Below are positions 49,044 through 56,523 of a DNA stretch of 64,000 nucleotides, piece by piece. The DNA lies in contig NZ_BOMS01000093.1 in the NCBI RefSeq assembly GCF_016862315.1, forward strand, positions 1-64,000. The letters run 5' to 3'. Each line of letters begins with the position of its first letter. Within the stretch, counting starts at the first letter, position 1. Below the pieces are notes generated by a model. That model made no database searches. It saw nothing but the letters and a program-made list of their open reading frames with translations, and was not told the origin of the DNA. The translations under genes were made by a program, and so were the position numbers. The DNA is from Actinoplanes palleronii. GTDB taxonomy: Bacteria > Actinomycetota > Actinomycetes > Mycobacteriales > Micromonosporaceae.

Positions 49044-49469
49044 ATGAGTTCCTTGCGGTTGCTGGCGCCCCCTGCGCATGCCGTGCAGCTGCTCACCTGG
49101 AACCTGACCAGTGGCGACGACCTCGGCGAGATCCGGGCCGAGATCCACCGGCACTTCGAGGACGGCCTGAGCGAGCTCGCCGGCCGGATGGCGCTGGTGG
49201 TCACCGAGCTGGCCGGCAACGCGCTGCGACACGGCCGGCCACCGGTCGTCGTCCAGGTGCTCCAGGACGCCGACTGCTACCTGCTCGACGTGGCCGACCA
49301 CGCCCCGGAGCACGTCCCCCACCTCGCCGCGCCGACCAGCTCCGTCCTTCCCGGCGGCCGGGGGCTGCTGATCGCGAGCACGCTGGCGCAGCAACTGTGC
49401 TGGTATCCGGGCGATCGCACCAAGCACGTCTGGGCGTCGTTCCCCGCCCGGGACGAGCCGATGAGCTGA
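49044..49469 (+). CDS. HATPase-domain anti-sigma factor / serine kinase (RsbW-like)
   Basis: A 141-residue GHKL ATPase. The N-box is MALVVTELAGNALRHGRPPVVVQVL, G1 is LDVADHAP (degenerate DxGxG), and the G2 region is GGRGLLIASTLAQQLCW. Such small proteins bind and inhibit sigma factors and phosphorylate STAS antagonists. The STAS gene starts 12 bp downstream, so the two form a partner-switching pair. Typically they control stress genes such as catalases, but the sigma factor is not in this window. ATG 49044 lacks a strong RBS. Confidence 0.88.
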   Translation: MSSLRLLAPPAHAVQLLTWNLTSGDDLGEIRAEIHRHFEDGLSELAGRMALVVTELAGNALRHGRPPVVVQVLQDADCYLLDVADHAPEHVPHLAAPTSSVLPGGRGLLIASTLAQQLCWYPGDRTKHVWASFPARDEPMS

Positions 49470-49481
49470 CGTCGTACGAAT

Positions 49482-49826
49482 GTGCTAGAAATGCCGGTTG
49501 TGACTACCCCTGTCTTCACCATCGCCCACCACGCGGAGCCCGATGGTGTCCTGCGGGTCTGCCTGGCCGGCGAATTCGACATGAGTGTCGGCGACGCCCT
49601 CTCCGCCGCGCTGCTGGAGGCGGCCGCCCGGCCGGGCGTCACCCGGGTGCTCGTCGACCTGGCACAGACCCGGCTGATCGACTCGCATGCCATCGCCGGG
49701 CTGGTCGCCGGGTACCAGGCCGCGACCTCGGCCGGCCGGAACTTCACCGTGGTCAACGCCCGCGGCCTGGTCCAGCAGGTCCTCGACATCACCGGGCTGT
49801 CCGAGGTGCTCTGCGCCCAGCCGTGA
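49482..49826 (+). CDS. STAS-domain anti-sigma factor antagonist
   Basis: A protein of about 114 residues. The STAS core is GVLRVCLAGEFDMSVGDALSAALLEAAA and TRVLVDLAQTRLIDSHAIAGLVAGYQAA, where Ser in LIDSHAIAGL is the phospho-site, followed by RNFTVVNARGLVQQVLDITGLSEVL. It is the likely partner and substrate of the RsbW-like kinase encoded immediately upstream. The start is uncertain among GTG 49482, ATG 49491 and GTG 49500; none has a clear RBS, which fits translational coupling. Confidence 0.88.
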   Translation: MLEMPVVTTPVFTIAHHAEPDGVLRVCLAGEFDMSVGDALSAALLEAAARPGVTRVLVDLAQTRLIDSHAIAGLVAGYQAATSAGRNFTVVNARGLVQQVLDITGLSEVLCAQP

Positions 49827-49851
49827 CCGCGGCCGTCCGCCGGCGCGGTGG

Positions 49852-50679
49852 TCAGGCGGTCACGCCGGCGCCGCGGGCAAGCCCGGCCCGGGCGCGCACC
49901 AGCAGCCAGGAGAGCAGCAGGACGCCGGTGGCGGCCAGCGAGATGGCCGCGCCGGCCGCGACGTTCCACCGGGTCGAGGCGTAGAGACCGGCGAGCCCGC
50001 TGACCACGGCGAACAGCACGGACAGCCCCGAGGCCACCGCGAGCCGGTCCGACCACAGCCGGGCGGCCGCCGCCGGCGCGACGATCAGCGACAGCGCCAG
50101 GATCGTGCCGGCGGCCGGCACGATCGTCACCACGACCACCTCGACGGTCAGCAGCAGGACCACGTCCCAGAACCCGGTCGACAGCCCCGCCGCCTCCGCC
50201 CCGGCCCGATCGAAACCGGTCAGCAGCAGCGGCCTGGCACAGACGGTGAGCACCCCGGCCACCGCGGCCAGCACCACCGCCGTGGTGATCAGATCGGTGG
50301 TGTCCACCGTGAGGATCGAGCCGACCAGGAACGACGACAGGTCCCGGCTGAACCCGCTCTGCGTGGCCACCAGCGCCGCACCCAGCGCGAACCCGCCGGA
50401 GAGCAGCACCCCGGTCGCCGCCGCGGCGTCCTGACCCCGCCGCCGGCTCAGCGCCGCCACCCCCAGCGCCACCACCGCGCCGGCCACCACCCCGCCGAGC
50501 AGGATGTTCACCCCGATGATCGAGGCGGCCACCACGCCCGGGAAGGTCGCGTGGGTCAGCGCCATCGTGAAGAACGACAACCGGCGCAGCACCACCTGCA
50601 CGCCGATCAGCCCGGCCAGCGCGCCGACCAGGACCACCTCGGCGATGGCGCGGTGCAGCACGTCATCCCACCAGTTCAT
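49852..50679 (-). CDS. Zn/Mn ABC transporter permease (ABC-3 family), second
   Basis: A 275-residue membrane protein with eight or nine predicted helices of the ZnuB/MntB (ABC-3) family. It starts with LVGALAGLIGVQVVLRRLSFFTMALTHATFPGVV, where the S/T-x-ALTHATFPG stretch is diagnostic. It has the late loop SLIVAPAAAARLWSDRLAV. It would pair with the related permease encoded just upstream, the two genes overlapping by 17 bp. Two different ABC-3 permeases in one operon suggest a heterodimeric channel. Confidence 0.9.
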   Translation of the reverse strand: MNWWDDVLHRAIAEVVLVGALAGLIGVQVVLRRLSFFTMALTHATFPGVVAASIIGVNILLGGVVAGAVVALGVAALSRRRGQDAAAATGVLLSGGFALGAALVATQSGFSRDLSSFLVGSILTVDTTDLITTAVVLAAVAGVLTVCARPLLLTGFDRAGAEAAGLSTGFWDVVLLLTVEVVVVTIVPAAGTILALSLIVAPAAAARLWSDRLAVASGLSVLFAVVSGLAGLYASTRWNVAAGAAISLAATGVLLLSWLLVRARAGLARGAGVTA

Positions 50680-51550
50680 GCGGTGAGCTCCTCTCCCGCT
50701 GGCGCGGCACGCGGACGGTGCGCCGCCCGCGCCACAGGCGGACCGGCAGCAGGGCCAGATAGGCCAGCACGAGCAGCAGCACCACCGACGACGCCGAGGT
50801 CAGCGCGACGCCGTAGTGCACCGAGGCGGTCCAGCTCAGCAGCAGACCGGCGTACCCGGCCGCGGCGACCAGCACGGTGCCGAGCACCGCCATCACCGCC
50901 AGCCGGTCGCTGACCATCCGGGCCGCCGCCGCCGGGACGATCAGCAGCGCCACCACCAGGATCGTGCCGACCGCGCGGACCGCGGCGACCACCACCAGCG
51001 CGAGCAGCACGTTGAGCCACAGGTCCAGCCGGCCGACCCGGAAGCCGGCCGCGGCCGCGCCGCCCGGGTCGAACGACCGGAACAGCAGCCCCCGGGCGGT
51101 GACCAGCAGCGCCACCAGGATCACCACCACCAGCACCGCGGTCTCGGCGAGCTGGCGTGGCGTCACGGTCAGCAGCCGGCCGAACATCAACGAGGTCAGA
51201 TCCGAGGTGTACGAGGAGCGCCGCGACACCAGCACCACCCCGATCGAGAACATCGCGGTGAGCACCACGGCGGTGGCCGCGTCGTCGGACAGCCGGGCGC
51301 TGCGGGTCAGCACGGTCAGCGCCACCGCGGTGACCACGCCGGCCACCAGCGCCCCGGCGAACAGGCCCTCCACTCCCCCGGCGACGAAGCCGATCACCAC
51401 ACCGGGGAAGACCGTGTGGGTGAGCGCGTCGGAGACGAACGACAGCCCGCGGACGAAGACGAACACGCTGATCGGGCCGCAGACCAGCGCGAGCAGCACG
51501 ATCTCGGCGAGCGCCCGGCCCATGAACGGCACCGCGAACGGCTCGATCAC
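50663..51550 (-). CDS. Zn/Mn ABC transporter permease (ABC-3 family), first
   Basis: A 295-residue permease. I chose the GTG at 51550 because it overlaps the ATPase stop (GTGA) and gives the standard N-terminus VIEPFAVPFMGRALAEIVLLALVCGPISVFVFVRGLSFVSDALTHTVFPGVV. LLIVPAAAARMVSDRLAVMAV is the conserved late loop. The C-terminus is a basic tail (RLWRGRRTVRVPRQRERSSP). It works with the second permease and the ATPase in metal uptake. Confidence 0.9.
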   Translation of the reverse strand: MIEPFAVPFMGRALAEIVLLALVCGPISVFVFVRGLSFVSDALTHTVFPGVVIGFVAGGVEGLFAGALVAGVVTAVALTVLTRSARLSDDAATAVVLTAMFSIGVVLVSRRSSYTSDLTSLMFGRLLTVTPRQLAETAVLVVVILVALLVTARGLLFRSFDPGGAAAAGFRVGRLDLWLNVLLALVVVAAVRAVGTILVVALLIVPAAAARMVSDRLAVMAVLGTVLVAAAGYAGLLLSWTASVHYGVALTSASSVVLLLVLAYLALLPVRLWRGRRTVRVPRQRERSSPHELVG

Positions 51551-52302
51551 GGTTCCACCACGACCAGCCGGCCGTCGGCCACCTCGATCGCGGCGCTGCC
51601 GTACGCCTGACGCAGTGTCGCGGCCGTGAGCGTCTCGCCCACCGGGCCCACCGCCCACTGCCGCCCGTTGATCAGGCAGATCAGGTCGGCGAGATCCCGG
51701 GCGACCGCCAGGTCGTGCGTGCTGATCACCAGCGCGGTGCCGGCCGCGCTCAGCTCGCGCAGCACCCGGACGATCGCCTCCTGGCTGACCACGTCGACGC
51801 CGTTGAACGGCTCGTCGAGCAGCAGCAGGCGCGGCTCGGACACGATCGCCCGGGCCAGCAGCACCCGCTGGCGCTGGCCGCCGGAGAGCGCGCCGAACCG
51901 GCGACCGGCCCGATCGGCCAGGCCGACGCGATCGAGGGCCTCGTCCACCGCGCCGCGGTCGGCCGCCCGGGCCGGGCGCCACCAGCCGAGGTGCCGGTAG
52001 CGGCCCATCATCACCACCTGCCGCACGCTGACCGGGAAGTCGGCGTCCAGGGTGTCGGTCTGCGGCACGTACCCGGCCAGGCCGCGGGCCCGGGCCGGCG
52101 GGCGGTCCAGCACCGTCGCGGTCCCGGCGAGCAGCTGGGTCAGGCCGAGCATCGACTTGATCAGCGTGGACTTGCCGGCGCCGTTCGGGCCGACCAGGGC
52201 CAGCCGCTGTCCGGCGCGCAGGTCCAGATCGATGCCGGTGAGCACGGGTACGCCCTGGTAGCCCACGCTGGCCCCGGTGTATCGCAGTGCGGCGGACGCC
52301 AT
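51547..52302 (-). CDS. Zn/Mn ABC transporter ATP-binding protein
   Basis: A 251-residue ZnuC/MntA-type ATPase. Walker A is LVGPNGAGKSTLIKSMLG, the signature is LSGGQRQRVLLARA, Walker B is RLLLLDEPFNGVDVVSQEA, and the switch is in LVISTHDLAVARDL. The start lies 1 bp after the binding-protein stop, and the stop overlaps the first permease start. It energises metal import. Confidence 0.93.
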   Translation of the reverse strand: MASAALRYTGASVGYQGVPVLTGIDLDLRAGQRLALVGPNGAGKSTLIKSMLGLTQLLAGTATVLDRPPARARGLAGYVPQTDTLDADFPVSVRQVVMMGRYRHLGWWRPARAADRGAVDEALDRVGLADRAGRRFGALSGGQRQRVLLARAIVSEPRLLLLDEPFNGVDVVSQEAIVRVLRELSAAGTALVISTHDLAVARDLADLICLINGRQWAVGPVGETLTAATLRQAYGSAAIEVADGRLVVVEP

Positions 52303-52303
52303 C

Positions 52304-53242
52304 TCAGCCGGCCAGCGCCTCGACGATGACCTGCGTGTTGTGCCGCTCGGCGCCGAGGTAGGAGCCCTCCGGCGTGCCGGCCGCGCCGAGGCTGTCGCCG
52401 AACAGCGCGTCCTCGCCCGCGACCACCTTGACGCCGGCCTGCTGCGCGATGGCCTCGGCGGTCTTCGGCGGCAGCGAGCTCTCCGCGAAGATCGCCTTCG
52501 TCCCGGTCGCCTTGATCTTCGCGACCAGGTCGGTGAGCTGCTTGCCGGACAGCTCCGCCGAGGTGTCCATGCTCGGGATCACCGAACCGACGAACTGCAG
52601 CTGGTAGCGGGCCACGTAGTAGCCGAACGCGTCGTGGTTGGTGACCAGCTTGCGGTCCTGCGCCGGCAGCGTGGCGAAGGCGGCCGCGGTGTCGGCGTCG
52701 AGCTTGTCCAGCTGCGCGGTGTACGCGGTCAGGTTCGCCGCGAAGGCCGCCGCCTTGCCGGGCTCGGCCGCGGCCAGGCCCTTCTCGATGTTCGTCACCA
52801 TGATCTTGGCGTTGCGCGGGTCGTGCCAGATGTGCGGGTCCGGCCCGTGCTCGCCGCCCTCCTCGCCCTCGCGCAGCGTCACGCCGGAGCTGGAGTCGAC
52901 GACCGCGCCGGTGAAGCCGGCCGACGTGATGGTGGTGCCGAGCCACTCCTCGAGGCCGACGCCGCTCTTCACGACGACCTTCGCGGTCGCGATGGCCTGC
53001 AGGTCGGCCGGGGTGGGCTCGTACTCGTGCGGGTCGACGTTCGGCTTGATGATCTGGGTGACGGCGACGTCCGCGCCGCCGATGTTCCGGACGAAGTCCG
53101 CCACCTCCGGGGTGGTGGCGACGACCGCGAGAGCGCCGGTCGACGCGGGCTCGGAGCCCGCGGCCTTCGCGCCGCAGCCGGCGACGACGGTGAGGGCCGC
53201 GGCGGCTGCCGTGATCCGGAGTAAGCGCTGCTTGTTCATCAT
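52304..53242 (-). CDS. zinc/manganese-binding lipoprotein of the cluster A-I type
   Basis: A metal-binding protein of about 312 residues. I chose ATG 53242, with AGGAG 8 nt upstream; a GTG at 53251 is too close to the RBS. The lipobox VVAGC anchors it to the membrane. Metal ligands expected for the ZnuA/TroA family are visible: His in KPNVDPHEYEPTPADLQAI, His in DPHIWHDPRNAKIM, His in LVTNHDAFGYYVARY, and an acidic residue in VVAGEDALFGDSL. The His/Asp-rich loop of strict Zn binders is short (EGEEGGEHGPDP). It delivers Zn or Mn to the ABC permeases. A Zur-like palindrome lies just upstream. Confidence 0.9.
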   Translation of the reverse strand: MMNKQRLLRITAAAAALTVVAGCGAKAAGSEPASTGALAVVATTPEVADFVRNIGGADVAVTQIIKPNVDPHEYEPTPADLQAIATAKVVVKSGVGLEEWLGTTITSAGFTGAVVDSSSGVTLREGEEGGEHGPDPHIWHDPRNAKIMVTNIEKGLAAAEPGKAAAFAANLTAYTAQLDKLDADTAAAFATLPAQDRKLVTNHDAFGYYVARYQLQFVGSVIPSMDTSAELSGKQLTDLVAKIKATGTKAIFAESSLPPKTAEAIAQQAGVKVVAGEDALFGDSLGAAGTPEGSYLGAERHNTQVIVEALAG

Positions 53243-53269
53243 GTCCTTCACTCCTGTACCTGAGGAGCG

Positions 53270-53284
53270 AAACGATAATCGTTT
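53270..53284 (-). promoter_or_regulatory. Zur-like palindrome upstream of the metal importer
   Basis: AAACGATAATCGTTT is a perfect 15-bp palindrome (odd centre A) inside TTGAAAACGATTATCGTTTC on the minus strand. It is close in form to actinobacterial Zur boxes (TGAAAAT/CGATTTTCA-type). It abuts the stop of the TetR gene and lies 28 bp before the binding-protein ATG. Zinc repression is inferred. Confidence 0.65.
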
Positions 53285-53905
53285 TCAACTTTTATCGTCT
53301 AATGGCAAGATGACCATGCGTCGGACGCCGGATCCATCGACGGCGGGCCAGCCGAGCGCGGCGCGCAGCTGGGCCAGGCCCTGTTGCATCAGGGCCGGGA
53401 AATCCGCGGACGGGGTGGCGATCCAGTCGGCGGCGGCCACCGTGAAGACGGCCAGGGCCGACTGCGCGGCGAACGCGGCGGCCCGCTCCTCGGCGCCGCG
53501 GCCGACGAGCGTCGCGGTCATCGCCGCGGCCAGCCGGGCCGACTTGATCAGGTCGCGTTCGCGCAGCTCCGGGGTGACCGCGAGGACCGCCAGGCGGGCC
53601 TTGGCGAACTCGTAGTACGGGGCCAGCTCCAGCCCGGCGCGGGTCAGCGCGGCCATCGCGGCGCCGATCGTGTCGAGTGCCGGGTCGGCCTCGGCCAGGT
53701 GGGCAAGCACGCTCTGCTCGAACATCTGCGCGTTGGCGAAGAACACCTCGCGCTTGTCGGCGAAGTGGTTGAAGAACGTCCGCTTGGTCAGCCCGGCCCG
53801 CTCGGCGATCTCGACCACCGTCACCTCGGCGAAGCCGCGCTCCCGGAACAGCTCCATGGCGGCCTGCTGCAGCCGGCCCCGCGCGTCCGGTTCCCATCGT
53901 GCCAT
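53285..53905 (-). CDS. TetR-family transcriptional regulator
   Basis: A 206-residue regulator starting at ATG 53905. The helix-turn-helix is VTVVEIAERAGLTKRTFFNHFADKREVFF. The ligand domain is helical (SALAVFTVAAADWIATPSADFPALMQQGLAQL). It is divergent from the MDR-family oxidoreductase, with two ATTGCAC-N3-GTGCACT sites between, so it is most likely that gene's repressor. It lies directly upstream of the metal importer, but the Zur-like box between them suggests independent control. Confidence 0.92.
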   Translation of the reverse strand: MARWEPDARGRLQQAAMELFRERGFAEVTVVEIAERAGLTKRTFFNHFADKREVFFANAQMFEQSVLAHLAEADPALDTIGAAMAALTRAGLELAPYYEFAKARLAVLAVTPELRERDLIKSARLAAAMTATLVGRGAEERAAAFAAQSALAVFTVAAADWIATPSADFPALMQQGLAQLRAALGWPAVDGSGVRRMVILPLDDKS

Positions 53906-53925
53906 CCGGTGATCCTACCCGCGAT

Positions 53926-53971
53926 TGCACTTGGTGCACTCACGTGCCACACTCTGATTGCACCAAGTGCA
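53926..53971. promoter_or_regulatory. two TetR operators ATTGCAC-N3-GTGCACT
   Basis: TGCACTTGGTGCA (53926-53938) and TGCACCAAGTGCA (53959-53971), centres 33 bp apart. Both extend to ATTGCACNNNGTGCACT, and each core is the exact reverse complement of the other. They fill the gap between the TetR start and the RBS of the oxidoreductase (AAGGAG). Confidence 0.85.
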
Positions 53972-53991
53972 CTGACAAGGAGTGTGTCGCC

Positions 53992-55089
53992 ATGCCCACG
54001 AACACCGCCGCCTGGATCCCGGCCCGCAACGGCACCCTCGCCGTCGGACCGGCCCCGTACCCCACGCCCGGCCCGGACCAGATCCTGATCCGCAACCACG
54101 CCGTCGCGATCAACCCGCTCGACTGGGTCATCCAGGTGGCCGGCCGGGTGGCGTACGCCTGGCTGAAGTACCCGGCCGTGCTGGGCGCCGACGTGGCCGG
54201 CGAGGTGGTCGAGGTCGGCTCGGCGGTCACCCGGTTCCGGGCCGGCGACCGGGTCCTGGCCCTCGCCGTCGGCACCGACCGGGACGCCAACAGCCCGGCA
54301 CAGGGCGCGTTCCAGCAGTACACGGTGGTGCTGGAGCGGCTGGCCAGCCCGATCCCGGCGGCGATGGCCTATCCGGACGCCGCCGTGCTGCCGCTGGGCG
54401 TGTCCACCGCGGCCTGCGCGCTGTTCCAGACCGATCACCTCGGGCTGCGGCACCCGGTCGCGGGCGCCGCGCCGGCCGGGGAGACCGTCCTGGTGTGGGG
54501 CGGCGCGACCAGTGTCGGCAGCAACGCCGTCCAGCTGGCCGTGGCGGCCGGCTACGACGTGATCACCACGGCGTCGCCGCGCAACGCCGGATGGCTCACC
54601 GACCTCGGCGCGTCCCGGGTCTTCGACTATCGCAGCCCCACCGTCGAGGCCGACGTCGTCGCGGCACTCGACGGCCGCACGCTGGCCGGGGCGGTGGCGA
54701 TCGGGTCCGGGTCGGCGCCCGCCTGCGTCCGGATCGCCGGCGCCGCCCGCGGGAACCGGATCGTCTCGGTGGCCACCGCCCCGGTCACGTTCGAGAACGG
54801 GTTCTCGCTGCCCCGGACGGTGACCGGCATGCTCGGCGGGGTGCTGCGCCTGGAGATCGCCGCCCGGCGCCGCGGCGTACGTACGAAATTTGTCTTCGGG
54901 TCGGATCTGAAGAACAACGAGGTCGGACCGGCGATCTTCCGGGACTTCCTGCCGGCCGCCCTGGCCGAGGGCCGCTACCTGGCGCTGCCCGCGGCGTCCG
55001 TGGCCGGCAGCTCGCTGGCCGACCTCCAGCAGGCCATGGACCGGCAGCGCAAGGGCGTCTCGGCCACCAAGCTGGTGGTGACCCTCTGA
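53992..55089 (+). CDS. MDR-family (zinc-binding-dehydrogenase-like / quinone) oxidoreductase
   Basis: A 365-residue enzyme from ATG 53992. The N-terminal GroES-like domain has ILIRNHAVAINPLDWVIQVAG and VLGADVAGEVVEVGSAVTRF. The Rossmann domain has ETVLVWGGATSVGSNAVQLAVAAGYDVITTASP (the GxGxxG equivalent). No catalytic-zinc or structural-zinc Cys cluster is seen, so this is the zinc-free quinone oxidoreductase/enoyl reductase type, including the fungal toxD-like subgroup. It reduces an alpha,beta-unsaturated carbonyl or quinone with NADPH. It is divergent from its likely TetR repressor and probably detoxifies the inducer. Confidence 0.9.
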   Translation: MPTNTAAWIPARNGTLAVGPAPYPTPGPDQILIRNHAVAINPLDWVIQVAGRVAYAWLKYPAVLGADVAGEVVEVGSAVTRFRAGDRVLALAVGTDRDANSPAQGAFQQYTVVLERLASPIPAAMAYPDAAVLPLGVSTAACALFQTDHLGLRHPVAGAAPAGETVLVWGGATSVGSNAVQLAVAAGYDVITTASPRNAGWLTDLGASRVFDYRSPTVEADVVAALDGRTLAGAVAIGSGSAPACVRIAGAARGNRIVSVATAPVTFENGFSLPRTVTGMLGGVLRLEIAARRRGVRTKFVFGSDLKNNEVGPAIFRDFLPAALAEGRYLALPAASVAGSSLADLQQAMDRQRKGVSATKLVVTL

Positions 55090-55145
55090 GGTCCCGTCAT
55101 CAGGTCGAAACGTGCAGGCTCTTTCGCCGAGATCATTCGCCGTGC

Positions 55146-55163
55146 AAGATTGGATCCAATCTT
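55146..55163 (+). promoter_or_regulatory. GntR-type operator 1 (18-bp perfect palindrome)
   Basis: AAGATTGGATCCAATCTT is symmetric over all 18 bp and lies 53 bp before the Rieske GTG. TTAGAT (55162-55167) directly after it could be a -10. Variants occur at 59477 and 62608 next to the other genes of this set. Confidence 0.85.
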
Positions 55164-55215
55164 AGATGGATCGGATGCCGATGGTGCGGCATGTGATCCC
55201 GGCGAAGGAGGCGGC

Positions 55216-56523
55216 GTGCTCAAGCGCGAGGACAACGAACGCGTCACCCGGTCCGGCCCCGGCACTGCCCTGGGCGGCCTGATGCGGGCCTACTGGCAGC
55301 CCGCCGCGCTCGTCTCCGAGCTGGCGCCGGACCGGCAGGTCACGCCGGTCCGGCTGCTGGGCGAGGACCTGGTGCTGTTCCGCCGCGACGACGGCGGCTG
55401 GGCGCTGGTCGGCCGGTTCTGCGCGCACCGCGGGGTGGACCTGGCGTTCGCCCGGCACGAGGACGGCGGGCTGCGCTGCCTCTACCACGGCTGGCTCTAC
55501 GGAGCCGACGGGCGCTGCAAGGAGCAACCGGCCGAGCCGGCGCACAGCCGCTTCGCCGACAAGATCCGCATACCCAGCTACCCGTGCGCCGAGCGCAACG
55601 GGATCGTGTTCGCCTATCTCGGCGAGGGTGACCCGCCGCCGCTCCCGGCCTACGACGCGTTCGCGGCGCCGGCCGAGTACACGTTCGCGTTCAAGGGGCT
55701 CTGGGAGTGCAACTGGCTGCAGGGCCTGGAGGGCGGGATCGACCCCAGCCACGTGTCGTTCCTGCACCGGTTCATCGACGAGGACCCGCGCGAGGTCTAC
55801 GGCCAGCAGTTCAGCGAGATCGTCGAGGGCACCGGGCAGAAGCTGTCCAAGCTGGTCGGTGACTCCCACCGGCCGGACATCGAGGTCGAGGACGCCGAGC
55901 ACGGCCTGCGGGTCTACGCGCTGCGGCAGCTCACCGACGAGATCACCCACGTGCGGATCACCAACCTGGTGTTCCCCAACGCGTTCGTGGTGCCGTTCGG
56001 CACCAGCAAGGTCTTCATCCAGTGGCACGTGCCGATCGACGACGAGAACCACCACTGGTACATGATCTTCTACGACTTCGCCGAGCCCACCGACCAGGAG
56101 ACGCTGCTCGCGCAGCGGCTCGCCGAGGTCAGCCTGCCGGACTACCGGCCGCTGCGGAACCGGGCCAACAACTGGGGGTACGACCCGGCCGAGCAGCGCG
56201 ACCTGACGTACACCGGGATGGGTCTCGACATCAACGTGCACGACCAGTGGGCGGTGGAGAGCATGGGCCGCATCCAGGACCGGACCACCGAACGCCTCGG
56301 GGTCTCCGACCGCGCGGTGACCGCGAACCGGCGCAAGCTGCTGCGGGCGATCGACGCGCACGCCGCCGGTGGGGCGCTGCCGGCCCGCGGCGCCGGGCTG
56401 ACCGGCCCGGCCGCGGTCGACACGATCGCACCGGCCGGCGACTGGGAGGCGACCTGGCGCCGGCGCGAGGCCGAGCGCCGCGCGGCGTCGCCGTGGGCCG
56501 GACAGGTCCGCGAGCATGCGTAG
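55216..56523 (+). CDS. Rieske non-heme iron oxygenase, alpha-subunit type
   Basis: A 435-residue oxygenase. I chose GTG 55216 (VLKREDNERVTRSGPGT) because AAGGAGG precedes it; the frame upstream crosses the promoter. The Rieske cluster motif is CAHRGVDLAFARHEDGGLRCLYHGWLYG. The mononuclear iron site is GGIDPSHVSFLHR, with a bridging Asp/Glu region in ECNWLQGLEGG. The C-terminal domain (RITNLVFPNAFVVPFGTSKVF) is of the phthalate/aryl-amine oxygenase type. It would hydroxylate or N-dealkylate an aromatic or amine substrate using external electron-transfer partners; no reductase or ferredoxin gene is in the window. Its end overlaps the next start by 8 bp. Confidence 0.9.
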   Translation: MLKREDNERVTRSGPGTALGGLMRAYWQPAALVSELAPDRQVTPVRLLGEDLVLFRRDDGGWALVGRFCAHRGVDLAFARHEDGGLRCLYHGWLYGADGRCKEQPAEPAHSRFADKIRIPSYPCAERNGIVFAYLGEGDPPPLPAYDAFAAPAEYTFAFKGLWECNWLQGLEGGIDPSHVSFLHRFIDEDPREVYGQQFSEIVEGTGQKLSKLVGDSHRPDIEVEDAEHGLRVYALRQLTDEITHVRITNLVFPNAFVVPFGTSKVFIQWHVPIDDENHHWYMIFYDFAEPTDQETLLAQRLAEVSLPDYRPLRNRANNWGYDPAEQRDLTYTGMGLDINVHDQWAVESMGRIQDRTTERLGVSDRAVTANRRKLLRAIDAHAAGGALPARGAGLTGPAAVDTIAPAGDWEATWRRREAERRAASPWAGQVREHA

